This document shows, one piece after another, positions 50,989 through 64,000 of a stretch of 64,000 nt of DNA. The position numbers were made by a program, and so were the translations under genes. Source of the DNA: Promerops cafer (lineage: Eukaryota > Chordata > Aves > Passeriformes > Nectariniidae). Position 1 is the stretch's first letter; every line of letters starts with the position of its first letter. The notes beneath the pieces are model-generated. The model was not told the origin of the DNA and did not search any database. It saw only the letters and a list, made by a program, of their open reading frames with translations. The DNA lies in assembly GCA_013398275.1 (NCBI GenBank), contig VZSE01005975.1, positions 262,922 to 326,921 on the forward strand, given 5' to 3'.

Positions 50989-53270
50989 TCATGAGAAGAA
51001 GTAATAATGAGAAGAAAAAGCTGAGTGCTAAAATTACAGATTATTCAGTGGCCTCAGGTAGAGCAATTTGGAGAAAATTATTTCTCAGTATGAAATCTGA
51101 CATTTCAGTTTTGGTGTGAGAATAATAGGTTTTTATTTCATGCCGAAACCACACAGAAGTGCTGATTGACCCCACACATTGGAGGCATGCTATCAAGACC
51201 TTGTCATCTAACTCCCAATTTTTGAAGGCAATCTTTTAAGTGGAAAACTCCACTAACCAAAATTGGCAACCAAACTGTAGTTTAAGAAATGCGTCCAGTT
51301 CTGTTTGCACTATTGTGCATATCTCTGCTTGTAGTCTCTTTTTAAGGAAAATTTCAGATTATCAGTCTTGGTCTTCAAAGCTACTATGTCCAGTAGAAAT
51401 GGGAAAGAAATTCTGGTGATCTGGGAGTCAACTGAGGTGGAAGAATTTGGTTGCATTCGAAGGACACACCAGGTAACTCTGTAAAGAAATCATATTCAGA
51501 GGGAGTTAAATTTAGTGTCTTTACAGGATTATGGTTAAAATCAAAGTATGCAAGTGATTAAAATTGAGTTGTTGCATAAATTTTTGTCCCAACATTGTTG
51601 TCCTGTTAGTCATGTTTTATACAGAGCTGAGATAACTCTGTATGGAGTAATGCACACCAGTGTTGTCAAAGAGCAAATATTCATTTTCATGTGTGCCTAA
51701 AATTGTAAAGCCTGAGATTCCTTGTGCTTGGTGGGGTATGGTGAAGGAGATTTGTATTCGGGAAAATGAAGGAAGTTTTTAAAAAAGAGGAAAAACTAGA
51801 AGGTATGCATCTGTAAGGCACAACATATTTGGAAAAATGATGACCTGGGAAGAGAAGAAGAGAACAGATCCAGAAATGAAACAGAAATGAAGAAGCAGAA
51901 CTGTCATGTGTGTACTGTGACTAGGAAGGCTTCTACTGGGAGTGAGAAGTCTCATTTCAAGCAAAAACTGGGGATCATCAAATGTTCTTCATTAACCTCT
52001 AACTCCTTCAAGAAATGTGCCGGAAGTCTTTTGCATCATTCCTCATTCTTCCTCTTCTCTGGAGTTTTCCATTTTTGTCCCTCTCACTCTTTCCCCACCT
52101 AGTTCTTCCCCTCCAAAAAGCTTCCACATACTGGTATATTGTCTACCTTCCTAAATATCATCAACAGTGCAGTGAGAGGCTGTTTTCCCTGCCACGAGAG
52201 GAGAAAAAGGAAGAAAAAAATCCAAGTTTTTTGACAAATTGACTGATAATAACACTGCCAGCAGATGCTTCAACCTCCTGATGGTAATACTTTAAATTTG
52301 AGAAACTATTCAACCTAATATTACAAAGCAGTCTAATAATAACAAGTCCTGTATAACATAGAGATAGAACATACCACATTAATATAACTTCATTGTTAAT
52401 GAACAATTTACTATTGAGAATGTTTCTGTCAGGATTTAGACATAAATTGCCTTGGGACTGCTGCTAAATTTCTTACCAATTAACCAGATTTTTTTTTGTT
52501 GATAAACTCTGTCATGTTCTTTTCATACAGTAAAATAGAAAATGTCTATGTTTGGAGACTAGGAACATAAACTGCTTTATATCATGCTGAATCTGTTATG
52601 CCCTGAGCAGAAGAGCAGTGCGGTACAAACATGCTTATGTGGATACTGCTTATTTTTAAGAAAGGTCCTCTGATAATAAGAACTTCTCTCATCATACTAA
52701 TTACAATTATTATAATACTAATTAATTAAGAAACACCCAAGGCCAGAATCTGGAAAATTGGAGAATCTCTCCTCTATGCTTCCCACTGCCCTAATTTACA
52801 AGTCTGATAAAATAAGGTCTGGGAATTGCATGGAAGTGACAAAGCAGGGCTTGCACAATCAAGAGTGGGTGTTCTGTGCCTATCACATAATTATCCATAT
52901 CCTTCTGCTCTGTCAGTCACCTGTGTCCCTGCCTATCCTGGATACTGGAGAACTAATTATTGTCTCTGCAGTGCACTTCTGAGTTCCCCAGTAATCAAAG
53001 TCACAGAGAAACTCACTCTTTTAATCTCCTTTCTCTTGCCTGGGCTAGGAAAACTCAATTCTTCCAAAAATGCATGTTCCAAATTACTTCTGACAAAACC
53101 GAGCCCCAATCTCCTCCATGTCAAGCCCTTTATTTAATGTTTTAAGCTGGACACTGTGCCTACCCAAGGCATTGCCAGAACAAGGTGTTGTAACCCTTCA
53201 TGACTTCCATGTAGCAACACTCTTAATACATTTGGAAGGTTCTCTGCCTTTAATCAACACTTTTGACACT

Positions 53271-53309
53271 TTTTTTTTCCCTTTTTTTTTTTTTTTAAAT
53301 TTTTTTTTT
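53271..53309. repeat. T-rich run
   Basis: T8, CCC, T15, AAA, T9. A low-complexity pyrimidine stretch inside an apparent 83-codon frame that has no other support. Confidence 0.85.
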
Positions 53310-53727
53310 AGTTTACTACTGCCTGTAAAACTCCCTGGCAGTTGTTTAAATTTTGCTTCCTTATTATAATATTATTATGTATGTGCAAACAACTTATGTT
53401 ATATGAGTTCCATCTGCCTGATTTTACAGCAATTTGTTGATTTCTGACATTCCACATAACTGTTCATACATCTTAAATGCATTCCTTTGTCATTACAGCA
53501 TTTATCAACAATGTGAACAACCCCTGGAAAAGACCAGGTTGTCTTCCAACCAATCAGACTGTCCCCAAATCTTCCATATACCTCCATAAACCTGAGATGT
53601 ACCCTAATCTGAAAGAAAATTATTAAAAATTGACTTTAATGCTGCTTTGCCATCAGATGTAGTTCTGCCTTATTGTAGTTTCAAGAAGAATTATCTCCCT
53701 AGTTTATCAGGAAAATTTCACAGAGAG

Positions 53728-53945
53728 CTGTTAAAAAGTCTTACTGAAATCCAGGCAATTTTTCTCCTGTCTTCTTTGGCAGATATTCTGCCTAAGAAAA
53801 GCACTGGGTATGATTTTTCACTTTGATACAAGTATGTTGACCATTTTTAATGTTTTTATTATTCCCTAGACTCTTGTACACTGATTCATATCTTCCCAGT
53901 GTATTTCTGGATAAGCTAAGCTCATTGGCTTGTAATTCCCAAGAT
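53728..53945 (-). mobile_element. Old CR1 ORF2 (reverse transcriptase) fragment, minus strand
   Basis: TGTTAAAAAGTCTTACTGAA at the left aligns to the reverse complement of the CR1 segment encoding D-F-S-K-A-F-D-T, and TTGGCTTGTAATTCCC at the right aligns to the segment encoding the G-N-Y-R-P motif. The distance and order between the two are as expected for the RT domain, but the middle is hard to follow and the frame is destroyed. An ancient, heavily decayed copy is the most likely reading; the right limit is approximate. Confidence 0.5.
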
Positions 53946-54320
53946 AATTCCTGTCTTCACACAATGTACTTCTTCGGTTTACTGTGCTCTCTCCCTGACT
54001 TTCCCAACTTGCCTGTAACAGTCTGGAGTGTCTCATCTAGCTATTTACATTTCCTGACATGTATTTTATGTAATGTTTTCCTTTTGCTTTTACCCCAACT
54101 TGCCTATTTTTACTCTATCTCCATTCAAAATCACACAAACATCCAGTTTTTTTTTTTTTTCTTTTTCAATCTACACTTTTAAAGACACATCATAAATTGT
54201 TTTTATCAGATAAATTGGATTTAGACAAACACCAATGATATATTAGACTGTGTGAAACAGTAGGCCAGATACGTTATCCTAAATAATATGGTACTGACAA
54301 ATGTTTAAAAGCAGAATGTT

Positions 54321-54365
54321 AAAAAAAAAAAAAAAGAAAAAAGATAAAAGAAAAAAGAAAAAAAA
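54321..54365. repeat. A-rich low-complexity run
   Basis: A15 then A runs broken by single G and T. It encodes an artefactual lysine-rich segment. Confidence 0.85.
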
Positions 54366-57300
54366 GTTACAGATGGATAGTGGCCAACTACTGTCCTACC
54401 TCCAGACAGGCAGAACCTGTTCCCTGTCTTCTTACTCACCCTTTTTCTTTTCTAAAGGTCACTCAGATGCTCACAGCCAGCCAGAATCAGGACACAGAAG
54501 CATTTCTGACATACTAATCCCTGCTGCTCTCTTTCCCTGCCCTGTTGTTTTCCCATTCATCTCATTGTATAACTAAAACACAGACAACTGCTGACACAGT
54601 CACACGCACAAAAGTGCACCTGGAATCTTTTCCAAGAGCACAGGACAAGGACACGTTTTGTCATGTGTTTGCCTTTTGGGCTAGCAAAGGGCAAGGGGAT
54701 CTAATTTCTGGAGCAGATCCACCTCTTTCAAGCATCTAAGGAAAAAGTATCCAAAGCAGGAGGAAAGTAAAAGTTTTGTATGCTTAGCTGGTGCAAACAT
54801 CTTTGTTAAATCCCTTTTCCCCCTGCTATTATATACATAAATGACTAAGGGTTTGGCTGGAACTGAAAAATTGAGCCTTTACTTTCTGAGAAAATGTTCC
54901 TGGCAAATCCAAGTGCAAATGAACAGCTAATGTAATTGGAGCTATTGAAGGTCTATACTTACTTATTGTTCCTGTTGCACATTTTTTCCATAGCTGTGTG
55001 TCAGTTATATATGACACACATCACAGACCCCAGTAAGCTGAAAAGTTAGCACTGCTTTGTGGAAACTAATTACTCTTTGTAACTTTTGGAAATCATATGA
55101 CAGGATTATTTTTTGATAAGTAGTATGAACAGTGAAGGAGGATTTTGGACCTGATCTGGAAGTACTGTAAGAACATAGTTAAGGAGATTTCAAACTTTAT
55201 CTGTAATACTTAGCTGTGTCATCTGCAAAGAGACATAATTGATAATCCTTTAAAATCCACTTCTTCTGCATATGCCAACAAAGGAAATGCCTTTCAAATG
55301 TCAAAAGTCTATCTGCTCACCTTTGTATACAGAACAAATATAACAACTGAAAGCCATTGATTTAGGGATGGAATAATTTCCCATTTTGCCTGGTTTGCCA
55401 TTCTCCTACTGTAACCCCACCAGGTCAATTCACCAAAATTCAAGCTGAGCCAGTGACTAGGAACAGGCTGCTCTGTGGCAGATCTAGACAAGAAATGACT
55501 TTACTGCCACCTAGAACAAACAGAATGATGCACCCACAGTGACTCTGCAGACTCAAGGTTCTGCCCCCATATGATGTATTTGAGCAAAACAGAACAGTAA
55601 TTTAATTCTGGAAATCTGTGTGTTTTAAGCACATTGCCTTGAAAAATATTAAGCACAAAACCATTCATTTTACAGCATCCATCACACTGTGCCAACAATG
55701 AATTCCTGAGTAATTTTTTTTCAGAGAATTTAGAACAACCACAAAAAATTTTGTGCTCTCAAGTACTATATAGGAAAAAGTCAGTATTGATACTAAGTGA
55801 CAAAGAAGATTAATTTCCAACAGCCATTGCCCAAATCCAATAAACTTCAGTGAAATAGTTTACTTATCTTCCGCAGGTTTTGAATTAAATTGGTTGGTCC
55901 CCTAGACAAATGAAGTGTTTTTTTTCTTTATTGCCTTGCTGTGGTTAGCATCTGAAACTAAAGAGGACTCTATTCTATTGGTGTCATAATTTCTTTTTAA
56001 GATAGGAACTAAACTATTTTACTCAGCTATCCTAAATTTAGCTAGATTTCCATTGTAATCATGTGACTATTACTAGACTTTGATTCATAAAGCACACTTA
56101 CCACTGTTGTCTGAAATAATACAGTTAATGACATTTTTATAATTAGTCACAGCAAAGCTTCATAATTAATTTTAGCAAATATCAGATCTCCTCTAAGATA
56201 TTATTTTTAGGGTGGAAGGAGTATTTAGCTTATTTGGTTTTTGACTGTAATGTCATTTATGGAACAAGTGTTTATATTATTGATATACCCAGGGTTGCAC
56301 TATAAAAGCCTGACTTGCAGTGCGAAATTATTCTTTTTGTATGTCAGATTCTGCTACATTTGAACTTCATATGTATAAAAATGTTCCTCAGGAAAGTGAA
56401 TAGTGTGAAATAAAACGTATTTTGAAACATAACTTTTAAAAGAACCCTAGAAGATATCAGAGCACAGTGAATACACAATTTCCAGAGAAGTATATATAGG
56501 AGAAAGAAGAATAATAATGGGAAAAATGGGGAGTAAAACAAAGCAATTGATGCTTACAATCAGATACTCTAATTATTTTTTTTCCAGTTTCTGCCCTTCT
56601 TGCTTCCCTGATGAGAGACATTTAGCCTGAGAGAAAGCTCAGCCTACTTTAATCCTGGGTAGTGATTTGGGCTTGTATCTTCAGGTTCCAGAAAAGTAGG
56701 GCAATGAACTGGCACTCTGTTTTATTTCTGTTACCACTTTTAAACAAATAACTCTCGCTGCCAAAGGATTTAGATTCCTCTCCATTCTTTTTCGTATGTG
56801 TTCACTTTTTGCTCACCTTCGAACTGCCCCCCTGAAGTACATGAATACAACATTCACTGTGTATTCACTGATCTCTGAACTTTCTGGAGTATTTCTCTGA
56901 AGGTTTTTTTTTTTCCCCAGGAGTTTAGTCTTTCTCAAATCTCTTGGTTTTTAGGCTTGAAAGTAAATTTTATGGTCCAAATAGCAAACCCAAGTGTTAC
57001 AATGAAAACAGTGAGTGAAGAGAAATTTAAAATTCAACAGAATAAAGCCTAGAAAAGCTGTACAAGTGGTATTGCACAAATGATTCATAGAATCTTTACA
57101 GGTAAAACAAAGCCCTTGAAAATGAGCCACTTCACAAGAATATAAAATGCAATCAAAATTTCTACAGCAACCCAGTCTAGGTTATATAATGCACCCATAG
57201 CAGGCAAGCTGGGCCTGACATTTGAATGTATTTATTGTTTAAATGCAGGAGGCAAAGAGCTGACTTGATGAAAGTCAGGTTATTTTATGCTCCCACATTT

Positions 57301-59557
57301 CTTTCCTCCCCCTGAAAGGAGCAAATTTCACTCAGGGAGCAACAGGGGTCATGATGAGTAGAAACAGAAAATGCTGGTCTTCCAAACATGCAGATTCTGT
57401 GCATTGCAAGCAGCAAAGCAGAAGTTCTTTCACTGGTCTAAAAAAACCACACCACAGGTTTAAAGCTGATTAAAGCAGGGGATTACAGTGTAAGGAAAAT
57501 TAAAGGTAGGAATTTCAGCTATGTCAATCAGTTCTGTTCTCCAGGAGTCAGTAGAACTATGTCAGCTCTGCAGCAGCAAAGGGACAAGCTGAAAAGTTTA
57601 GTAACATATTAAAAGCTAGATTTCCCATAACCTCCAGAAGTCTGTCACAGAGCTGTCCAGCTTGACTGTTTCCCATGAGAACAATTCATTTTTGCAGAAT
57701 GTTTACCATGCAGGACAGCATTTCAGCCAGGCACAGAGAGGATGAGAGCAGTGACTGCCCTCAGAAGGGAGTGCTCATTTTCAAATGATGAGAAAGCAGA
57801 GAAGAGGTGCCAGAAGGCAGTTCTTAAATAAGTTACAGGCTGTGAGGTGTGAAGTAAGACAAGTGATTTTTCAAAGTCTCAAATGTCATACACCAAACAC
57901 ATGTCCTGTTATTTTTGTCTCCCTCACACTGGCTGCTCCAGCAGGATCACTGGCCTGGACTTGTTATCCATGTTGGAGAAGGGCAGGATGACTCCTCAGG
58001 ACAAAGGTGTCCTGCCAGTACCACATGGCTTTAAGTGAGGGGACTTTCCTTTAGAAGCTGAGTATCAGTTCCACTCTTAGCTAAGTGAATAGAGCAGAAG
58101 ACTCCAAAATGCAGCAAATCTCCATCCCACGAGCTCCCTGTTTTTAAAGCTAAGTCAATTCCATGTGCCAGTCCAATTGGGTGTTTTCTAACAAGTTTTG
58201 GCTGAAAATTTGTAGTGACCATCAGAATTTATTCATGTTGTTTTCTGAAATTTCAGTGACTTTATAAAATTTAAAATATTACCTCTGCCAATGTACAACT
58301 GCCAACCTTGATTTAGTAAATGAGCTTCCAGCACAAAAATGTAAGTTTACCCTTCATACCTACATGCAATAGCTCATTGACTATTCAAGAGGAAAATTCA
58401 GGTTTGGCCCTTTTGAAATGGATGAAAATATTTCAGCTTCATGTAATATGCACTTTCAAAATCTGAAGCAATCCTACCAGCCTCTGTTCAGCCATGAAAA
58501 ACCCAATTGTTATGAGCAGTGGATTAGGATGGATCTTTCCACAGCAAAACTCCATTACTTCTCCAAAATTATTTTCCAAACTAGTATCAACCTTGACTCA
58601 ATTTAGATCGAATGAGAGGTATAGACACTCATTGTCATGTGATCAGCAGCATTTGCAGTCCAAAGAAAGAGTCTCAAGCAAATTTTTTTCCATTGTTGAG
58701 TGGCCTGATCGCTTCAGGTATCTAGGATACTATTTCCTAATTATAAATTATTAGAAAGGTCATATGCCAAATTAAAAGGTGCTGAGTGAAGGCACGATGA
58801 GGTGATATTTCATATTCATGAACATGAGCTAAACTTGTCTTGCCTATGCATAAAGCAGTTACCACTCTGAAAGGAGTAAGCAAATGAAACACTCAGATCT
58901 AAAATTTCAGGTTCACATACAGAGTTGAGATGCCCCAAATGAATCAAAGGGTCAGAGAGCACAGAGGCCTCCACAGTTTGTTTCCATAGCCTAATTATCC
59001 CTCAGAGTATAGCTGTTCAGCTTCCAGTGAACCAGAAAAGCAGAAGCTTTCAGAGTGGCAGTGCATTTGGAGAGTTATTTCAGAACTATTCCCAACATTT
59101 TTCCTCCCTTAGGTTTAGAGGCCTTCCTTGGACATCTTTTTACTGCTCTAAGGCTAGTGAGGGGAAGAAAAAGAGAAAAGACTTGAAAGTTTTAAGGATT
59201 TTTGCTCTGCTGATGGTCTGTGGGAAAATCTGAAGACAATAGAATGGCACTGGCATGACTGCCAGTGAAATATTGTTTCCCATGGTCTTCTGGGGGTTCA
59301 AGGACCATAAGGCTTTAGCAGAACATTGCTGCATCTCATGGTTGTTTGCTAAAAATTTACTGCTCCAGCAGGCCCTTGCATGCTCTGACTCGCTTCCTCT
59401 TTCAAGCACAAATCTTATCAATCCATAATCTAATCATTACAAAAATACTGGCTGTGTTAATTTATTCTAACCTTATGAAGCACTCTCTGACTGAGAGTTC
59501 TTGAAGACTGTAATCTTGCAAAAGCTGTGCTGCAGATTGCCTGTGACTTACTTAACT

Positions 59558-59593
59558 TGGGGTTTTTTTTTTGTTTGGTTTGTTTTATTTGGT
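59558..59593. repeat. T/G-rich tract
   Basis: GGGGT10 followed by GTTTGG and GTTTT units. Same class as the other T/G tracts. Confidence 0.8.
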
Positions 59594-60134
59594 GGCAGAA
59601 AATTAAATGCTGCCATCAGTCCAGAAGGGAAGAAAAACAGGACATTGCTCTCAGAAAGTCAGCAGGGTCCTGGGACGCAGCTTTTTGGTTCTGTTTGTGT
59701 TATTTTAGTAGTGACTCTACAGTGTTGCTAATTTAAACAAGACGTTAACAAATTTGTTGAACACTTCACAACACTTCTCAGAATTTTTCCTCTGATATAT
59801 TACCCCTTGCATATATTTCCCCCAACAGAATTACTGGAAGAATGATGCCTTAGCTGGAAAAAAAAATCTTTGTTGAATTTTTCTTATGCTGTCATAGGAA
59901 AGCCTAAACAGATTTTTCTTTCATATTTTCTTAAAATAAATCAGTGTAGTTCTTTATTAACCTGAATCTGCACAACGTGTACTTGAACTGCTTTAGCACA
60001 TCATGCTATTTTCCTCTGAGACCTGGCTGAAAAACACCTCAAAGTCTGAGCTGCTGTAAAATGAGCATTTAGGCTTTGGGTTGTTTGCACCTTAATATGC
60101 ATATTGAATTCCAGGAAAATCTGGACTTTTTAAT

Positions 60135-60226
60135 AATAGAATCACAGGTAAAAAGGGGGCTTGGAAGATGTTTTTTTTCTTCATCCCTGCCCCTAGGCAG
60201 GATTATACCTAAACCATTCTTAGCTT
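60135..60226 (-). mobile_element. Probable old CR1 3' end, minus strand
   Basis: AATAGAATCACAGG, GGGGGCTTGGAAG, CCCCTAGGCAGGATTATACC and TAAACCATTCTTAG resemble the reverse complement of an older CR1 subfamily whose 3' end has a CAGGATCA..ACCTAAACCATTC segment. It is about 90 bases and diverged. Confidence 0.6.
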
Positions 60227-63200
60227 CAATAAAAAATTAAATTAGTGTGACATTTTTGCTGGAGCCACACTTTGTAAAAAGTACCTTTCAAGCCACCACA
60301 CTTCTCTGAGCATTCTGAATAAGTCCCTAGCACTTTAGAAATATTTGTGCTGGTGTGAGTCAAGGGAACTGGGTATGACATGGGAATTTGCTTGACTTCA
60401 GGCCATTGTGTAAACTTATAGCCTGCTCAAAGTAATGCCAAAAGGAGGCAAGCTCTTTCTTGGGTAGAATTGGTGCAGTTAATTGGTGACCAGGTAGTTT
60501 GCAAACATTCCACGCTAGAAACTGATTTTCCCTCGTGTTCCACTTCCACATTAAGGCACAAGTCACAGTTTCCTTTCAGGTACCCAACATAAGTTTATCA
60601 TTTTAAGCCAAAAATTTAACTGTTTGCATGTGATCAACGCATAATACACCTCCCTCCTTCCTAAATTTGTATTTGTTTGGTTTTGGTTCTGTTTCTTAAA
60701 GCCCATGTCTTTATAATATTGTGCACAGTTATCTGGTGTGGACTATTTAAAGTTATTAATCCATTTTTTTTATTCATGGAGACTCTACAAAAGTTCAAAT
60801 GAAATCACACTTCAGAAAAAAAAAATGGAAGACAATAGTAAATAAGGAAGAAGTTACTTGTGTCCAATTAAAACTCTAGGCCTCTAAATCTCTTCTACAA
60901 CAACCAGAATGTCCTTAGCTCTAATCAAAACATGAATTCCCAGTACTGGATTGATCCATATCTTGCAGGAAGAAGGCAGATCATATTTAGCCCCAGCTTT
61001 TCCTTTCAAAAACAAGAATAGCAGTGGCATCTTGGCAACACCTTGCAGAGATTTAATTCCTGTTTAAGTTATTTACCAGGGCATGGTAAATATTTTCCTC
61101 TCTCACAAATGTGCTCCATGTATTGTGGCAAACCTCCTACGAAAGAAGGTACTAAGGAAATTACTTATAAACTACTTTAAATACTGCAGAAGTGGTATGT
61201 AGCTAGAAGGTCTGTTGAGCTCCTTTAGCTGGGTTTCACTCCACACAGAGGTGGTGTACAGACAGGAGCAGAATTCTCTTTGCTTGTAAACACCAAGGTC
61301 TATTTAGAGCCACACACAGATCTCTGTTCTTTTCTCCAAATAGACTTGGCAGATGTTGCAGTGAAAGTAATTATCTTTCCTTCAAGCAGCCCTCGGGTTA
61401 AAGAGGTGAAATTATACAATGTTCCATTATGCTAAATACAGTGCATTAAAGAGCTGCAAGAATCTACAAAGATGTATTTACATTGTGCTTAATTGGGCTG
61501 CCTGAATTGCACTTAAGGTAAGCCTGGGACTGAGCTACAGAACCTTGGAGAATCTTGCTCTACAGCTCAGAACAAGCTTAAAGAAAATCACCTGTCACTT
61601 TCCCTGAAATATGGATATCTATAAAAACCCACCAAACAAAGCTCCTAAAAGAGCCAGTCACAAACGTGGAACAAATTTTTGCACAGATTTACCCTTCTGT
61701 TGACATTCTGGAATAAGAGATTTTTCAAGAGAGACAGGTATCTGGTGTTTGGTCACTGCATTAGGGTGTATAAGGAAAATGGGTAAAACCTGGACCTTAC
61801 TGGGAGTCCCAGATAAAGGTTTTAATTGCAATAAACAATTAAACAAGTTTGGGGGGGTAGAATTGCCTAGGAGGTTTTGTCTTTGCAGCTGACAATGACA
61901 GCACAGAAACTGAGCTGCCAGAGCAAGTGGAAGGCACATAGGATGATGATTGGTCATTATGCTTTCCACCTCCAGGCAGAGCCTGAAATTCCTATTTAAC
62001 TGACCTGGCATGCCACAGCTAGGATGAAAATATGCTTACACAGAGCGTAAATAAGCACAGAAATAGTGAAATACAGTGTTCCTTTTGTCAGCAACTGCAT
62101 CACGAATATACTTAAACAATAGCCTCTTTGAAATGTGGCTAATGCCTGAAGAGAAAAGGCGGAATGCAAGACCAAAATATCCACCCACAGCCTCTACAAA
62201 CAGATAATTAAAATCATACTTGTTTACCATTACAAATTGGTTAACCTTTTTGTCTTGCTGAACCCCTACAGACTCCCACATATTCTGTTGTAAAGAGATA
62301 TATTAGTTTAGATGGACTCAGTTCTGCTTCTCTTGAAATCAACACAAAAATCTCCATTGTATTCAGAGAGGGCAAGATTTATGCCTAAATCTGAGCTACA
62401 TATTTCAAAGTGTAATTTATGTGTGTGAATACATATATATTTATGCACAAACACACAGCCACATTCCGCTGGTTTTGTATCCAAACACATTTCATTAATC
62501 CAAAACCACACTGTCCCTTAAGATAATACTACAGGAACTCAGATATAGTGCACTTGGTGTGCCCAGTGTAAGCATGAATGAGGTGGCTGAGAAAACTTAA
62601 TTTAAATTTATTTATTTAATTTCTCTTCACAAATTGAAATCCATAAAGACATTCTAAACTTCCTCAACACGTCATTTTCTCATCTCTGAATGAACAAGTT
62701 CATGTGAACTGCAATTATACCTTAGAGTTATCGAGAATTTACCTCTTCAAATATGTTTCAAACAAAACATGCCATGTAATTACTGTGCAATTAATTTATA
62801 ACTAATCCCCCCTCCTCAAAAACTTCTGCTCAGTATCAGTTGTGGGGGCATTAGTAACAACAAAAGGGAGAAGTAATGGAAATAAAATTGTGCATGAAAT
62901 GGTTACATTCCCATTTTCCATAAAACCTATAATGCAAATGAATAGTCTTGATCCAAAAGTTATTTTCCTGTTGAGTTCTTGTTTCTTGATTTTACACTGG
63001 TACAAACAGCTCAAGAAAAGAATTAAAATAAAAAGCCCCCATCTACTAAACTAAGGATAGTGAGGCTGGTATAATTCTGTTTATGGTGACCCAAATTTCA
63101 GGGACTTCGATTTTTTGGTTCTATTTCTACATTTTGCTATCACCATGAAAGTAGTTTCCTTTCTCACCTGAAATTCACTTACTAAATCCAGGAATTGTAA

Positions 63201-63618
63201 TCTTCTCATGGAAATTGTTTTAATGATTGTTTTTGTGTCTTCCGTAAAATAAAAGTGAAAGCTGACAAAGATGCAATTTCAGGTTTTGAAGGGATAATTA
63301 TAAAGATTGTTTACTTTTTTTCATACACATTTAAAAATAAAACTTTTGTGTCCCAGAATAGTACAGTTATAGCCATAGAAGCCTTCTGCCAGTGAGGTAA
63401 ATGAGAAATATTACACCCAGCATGATGGGTTTGGATAAAGCATTCAGTTAGCTGGACAATCTCACAGCCTGTTTCAAAGAAACCAAGATATCTCATAAAA
63501 CCAATGGTCTTTTGCATTGTCACAATCACAAGTGAAAAAAAATTTGAAAATATCTATTTTATTAGAAAGATATTTTAGATTATGTGAAACAGTTGCATGC
63601 TTTGAAAAATCATTTTGN
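60227..63618. other. Unique AT-rich stretch
   Basis: Nothing recognised. Reading frames are at most 117 codons (61658-62011, minus), without recognisable domains. Confidence 0.55.
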
Positions 63619-63660
63619 ATATAAATATAAATATAAATATAAATATAAATATAAATATAT
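63619..63660. repeat. ATAAAT hexanucleotide repeat beside an N
   Basis: About seven units of period six (ATATAA phase). The base just before it, 63618, is N, suggesting unresolved repeat length or sequence. Confidence 0.92.
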
Positions 63661-64000
63661 TTGTATTTCTATAAAATAACCATATCTAACAATATGGTCA
63701 GCAACATCTTTCATTTGCAATGCCTTGCTAGGAGTGCCACATTCTCTAAGTGACTGGAGTAGAACCCTTTGACCATTTTATAACCCTTTTTTACAACTTT
63801 TTAAAAATTTCTTTCCTTTTGATGTGTTTGCCACAGTGAACTACAGCCTGTCCACACTGGAGCTGCAGCTCCCATGGCTGTCACATGCAGCTGCTGCCAG
63901 ACCTGTCTGGTTAACAACCCACCTTTTCTTTCAACATCATTTTAGAGTCTTGTGGCAGTTTCTTATCTCTTGACAGCCCCTAAGAAGAGACAGCAACTGT
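63661..64000. other. Unique stretch at right edge
   Basis: No gene or repeat recognised. The last 170 bases are GC-richer than what precedes them, but no exon can be supported. Confidence 0.5.

Larger units (their letters stand above)
49901..53727. other. Unique AT-rich stretch
   Basis: No gene recognised. It holds an A20 run (50969-50988) followed by two copies of ATGAGAAGAA, and the T-rich run at 53271. The segment 52740-53150 has three overlapping reading frames, none longer than 103 codons or with a recognisable domain. Confidence 0.55.
53946..60134. other. Unique AT-rich stretch, 6.2 kb
   Basis: No gene or transposon recognised. It has a T run at 54147-54160, an A-rich run at 54321-54365 and a T/G tract at 59558-59593. 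Reading frames are at most 110 codons and include these runs. Confidence 0.55.

Noticed and set aside
57090..57130. GATTCATAGAATC motif suggesting a CR1 terminus
   Set aside because: Neither flank continues into CR1 sequence, so it is likely a chance word.
1..64000. CRISPR arrays, bacterial operons, integrons, tRNA and rRNA genes
   Set aside because: No regularly spaced direct repeats with unique spacers, no tRNA B-box words with a cloverleaf, and the repeat content is vertebrate.

Overview
The window looks like an AT-rich, gene-poor stretch of a bird nuclear genome, probably a songbird. The main support is a set of CR1 LINE fragments, most of them 5'-truncated, showing the usual avian CR1 3' region and in two places pieces of its reverse-transcriptase ORF. 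No Alu-like or other SINE family was recognised and interspersed repeats are sparse. Recurrent T/G-rich simple tracts also fit a passerine, but this is a weaker argument. Two ambiguous bases (38165 and 63618) lie in or beside simple repeats, as expected of a draft assembly.

No protein-coding gene, tRNA, rRNA, snRNA or recognisable miRNA could be supported. The open reading frames are short (the longest is 180 codons), none resembles a known protein, and several lie in CR1 copies or in low-complexity DNA. The window is best read as intergenic sequence or the inside of a very large intron. It does not identify the locus.

Layout. 1-9.5 kb: unique AT-rich DNA, two CR1 fragments of opposite orientation (3.1 and 5.4 kb), a TAA-type microsatellite (4.9 kb), a T/G tract (8.0 kb), an interrupted poly-A (8.7 kb) and a pure AAGGA array followed by ACCA repeats (9.3-9.5 kb). 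9.5-21.2 kb: mostly unique, with a T/G tract (12.5 kb), a perfect short palindrome (16.5 kb) and two clear CR1 copies (16.8 and 20.8 kb). 21-35 kb: unique sequence with one G17 run and, at the right end, a CpG-richer block (34.5-35.1 kb). 35-45 kb: a CR1 fragment with ORF2 sequence, a perfect 35-bp tandem repeat, a diverged tandem duplication of about 200 bp, a small CR1 end, a T/G tract, a perfect 12-bp inverted repeat and the longest GC-rich CR1 copy. 45-64 kb: unique DNA with a 28-bp duplication, a 10-bp hairpin, three more CR1 fragments and an AT hexamer array near the right edge.

No new biological system was found. The points most worth a second look are the diverged tandem duplication at 40.2-40.6 kb, the short-period tandem repeats, the perfect inverted repeats, the CpG clusters and the recurrent T/G tracts. 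All are modest. All similarity calls are from reading the sequence; no search was run.
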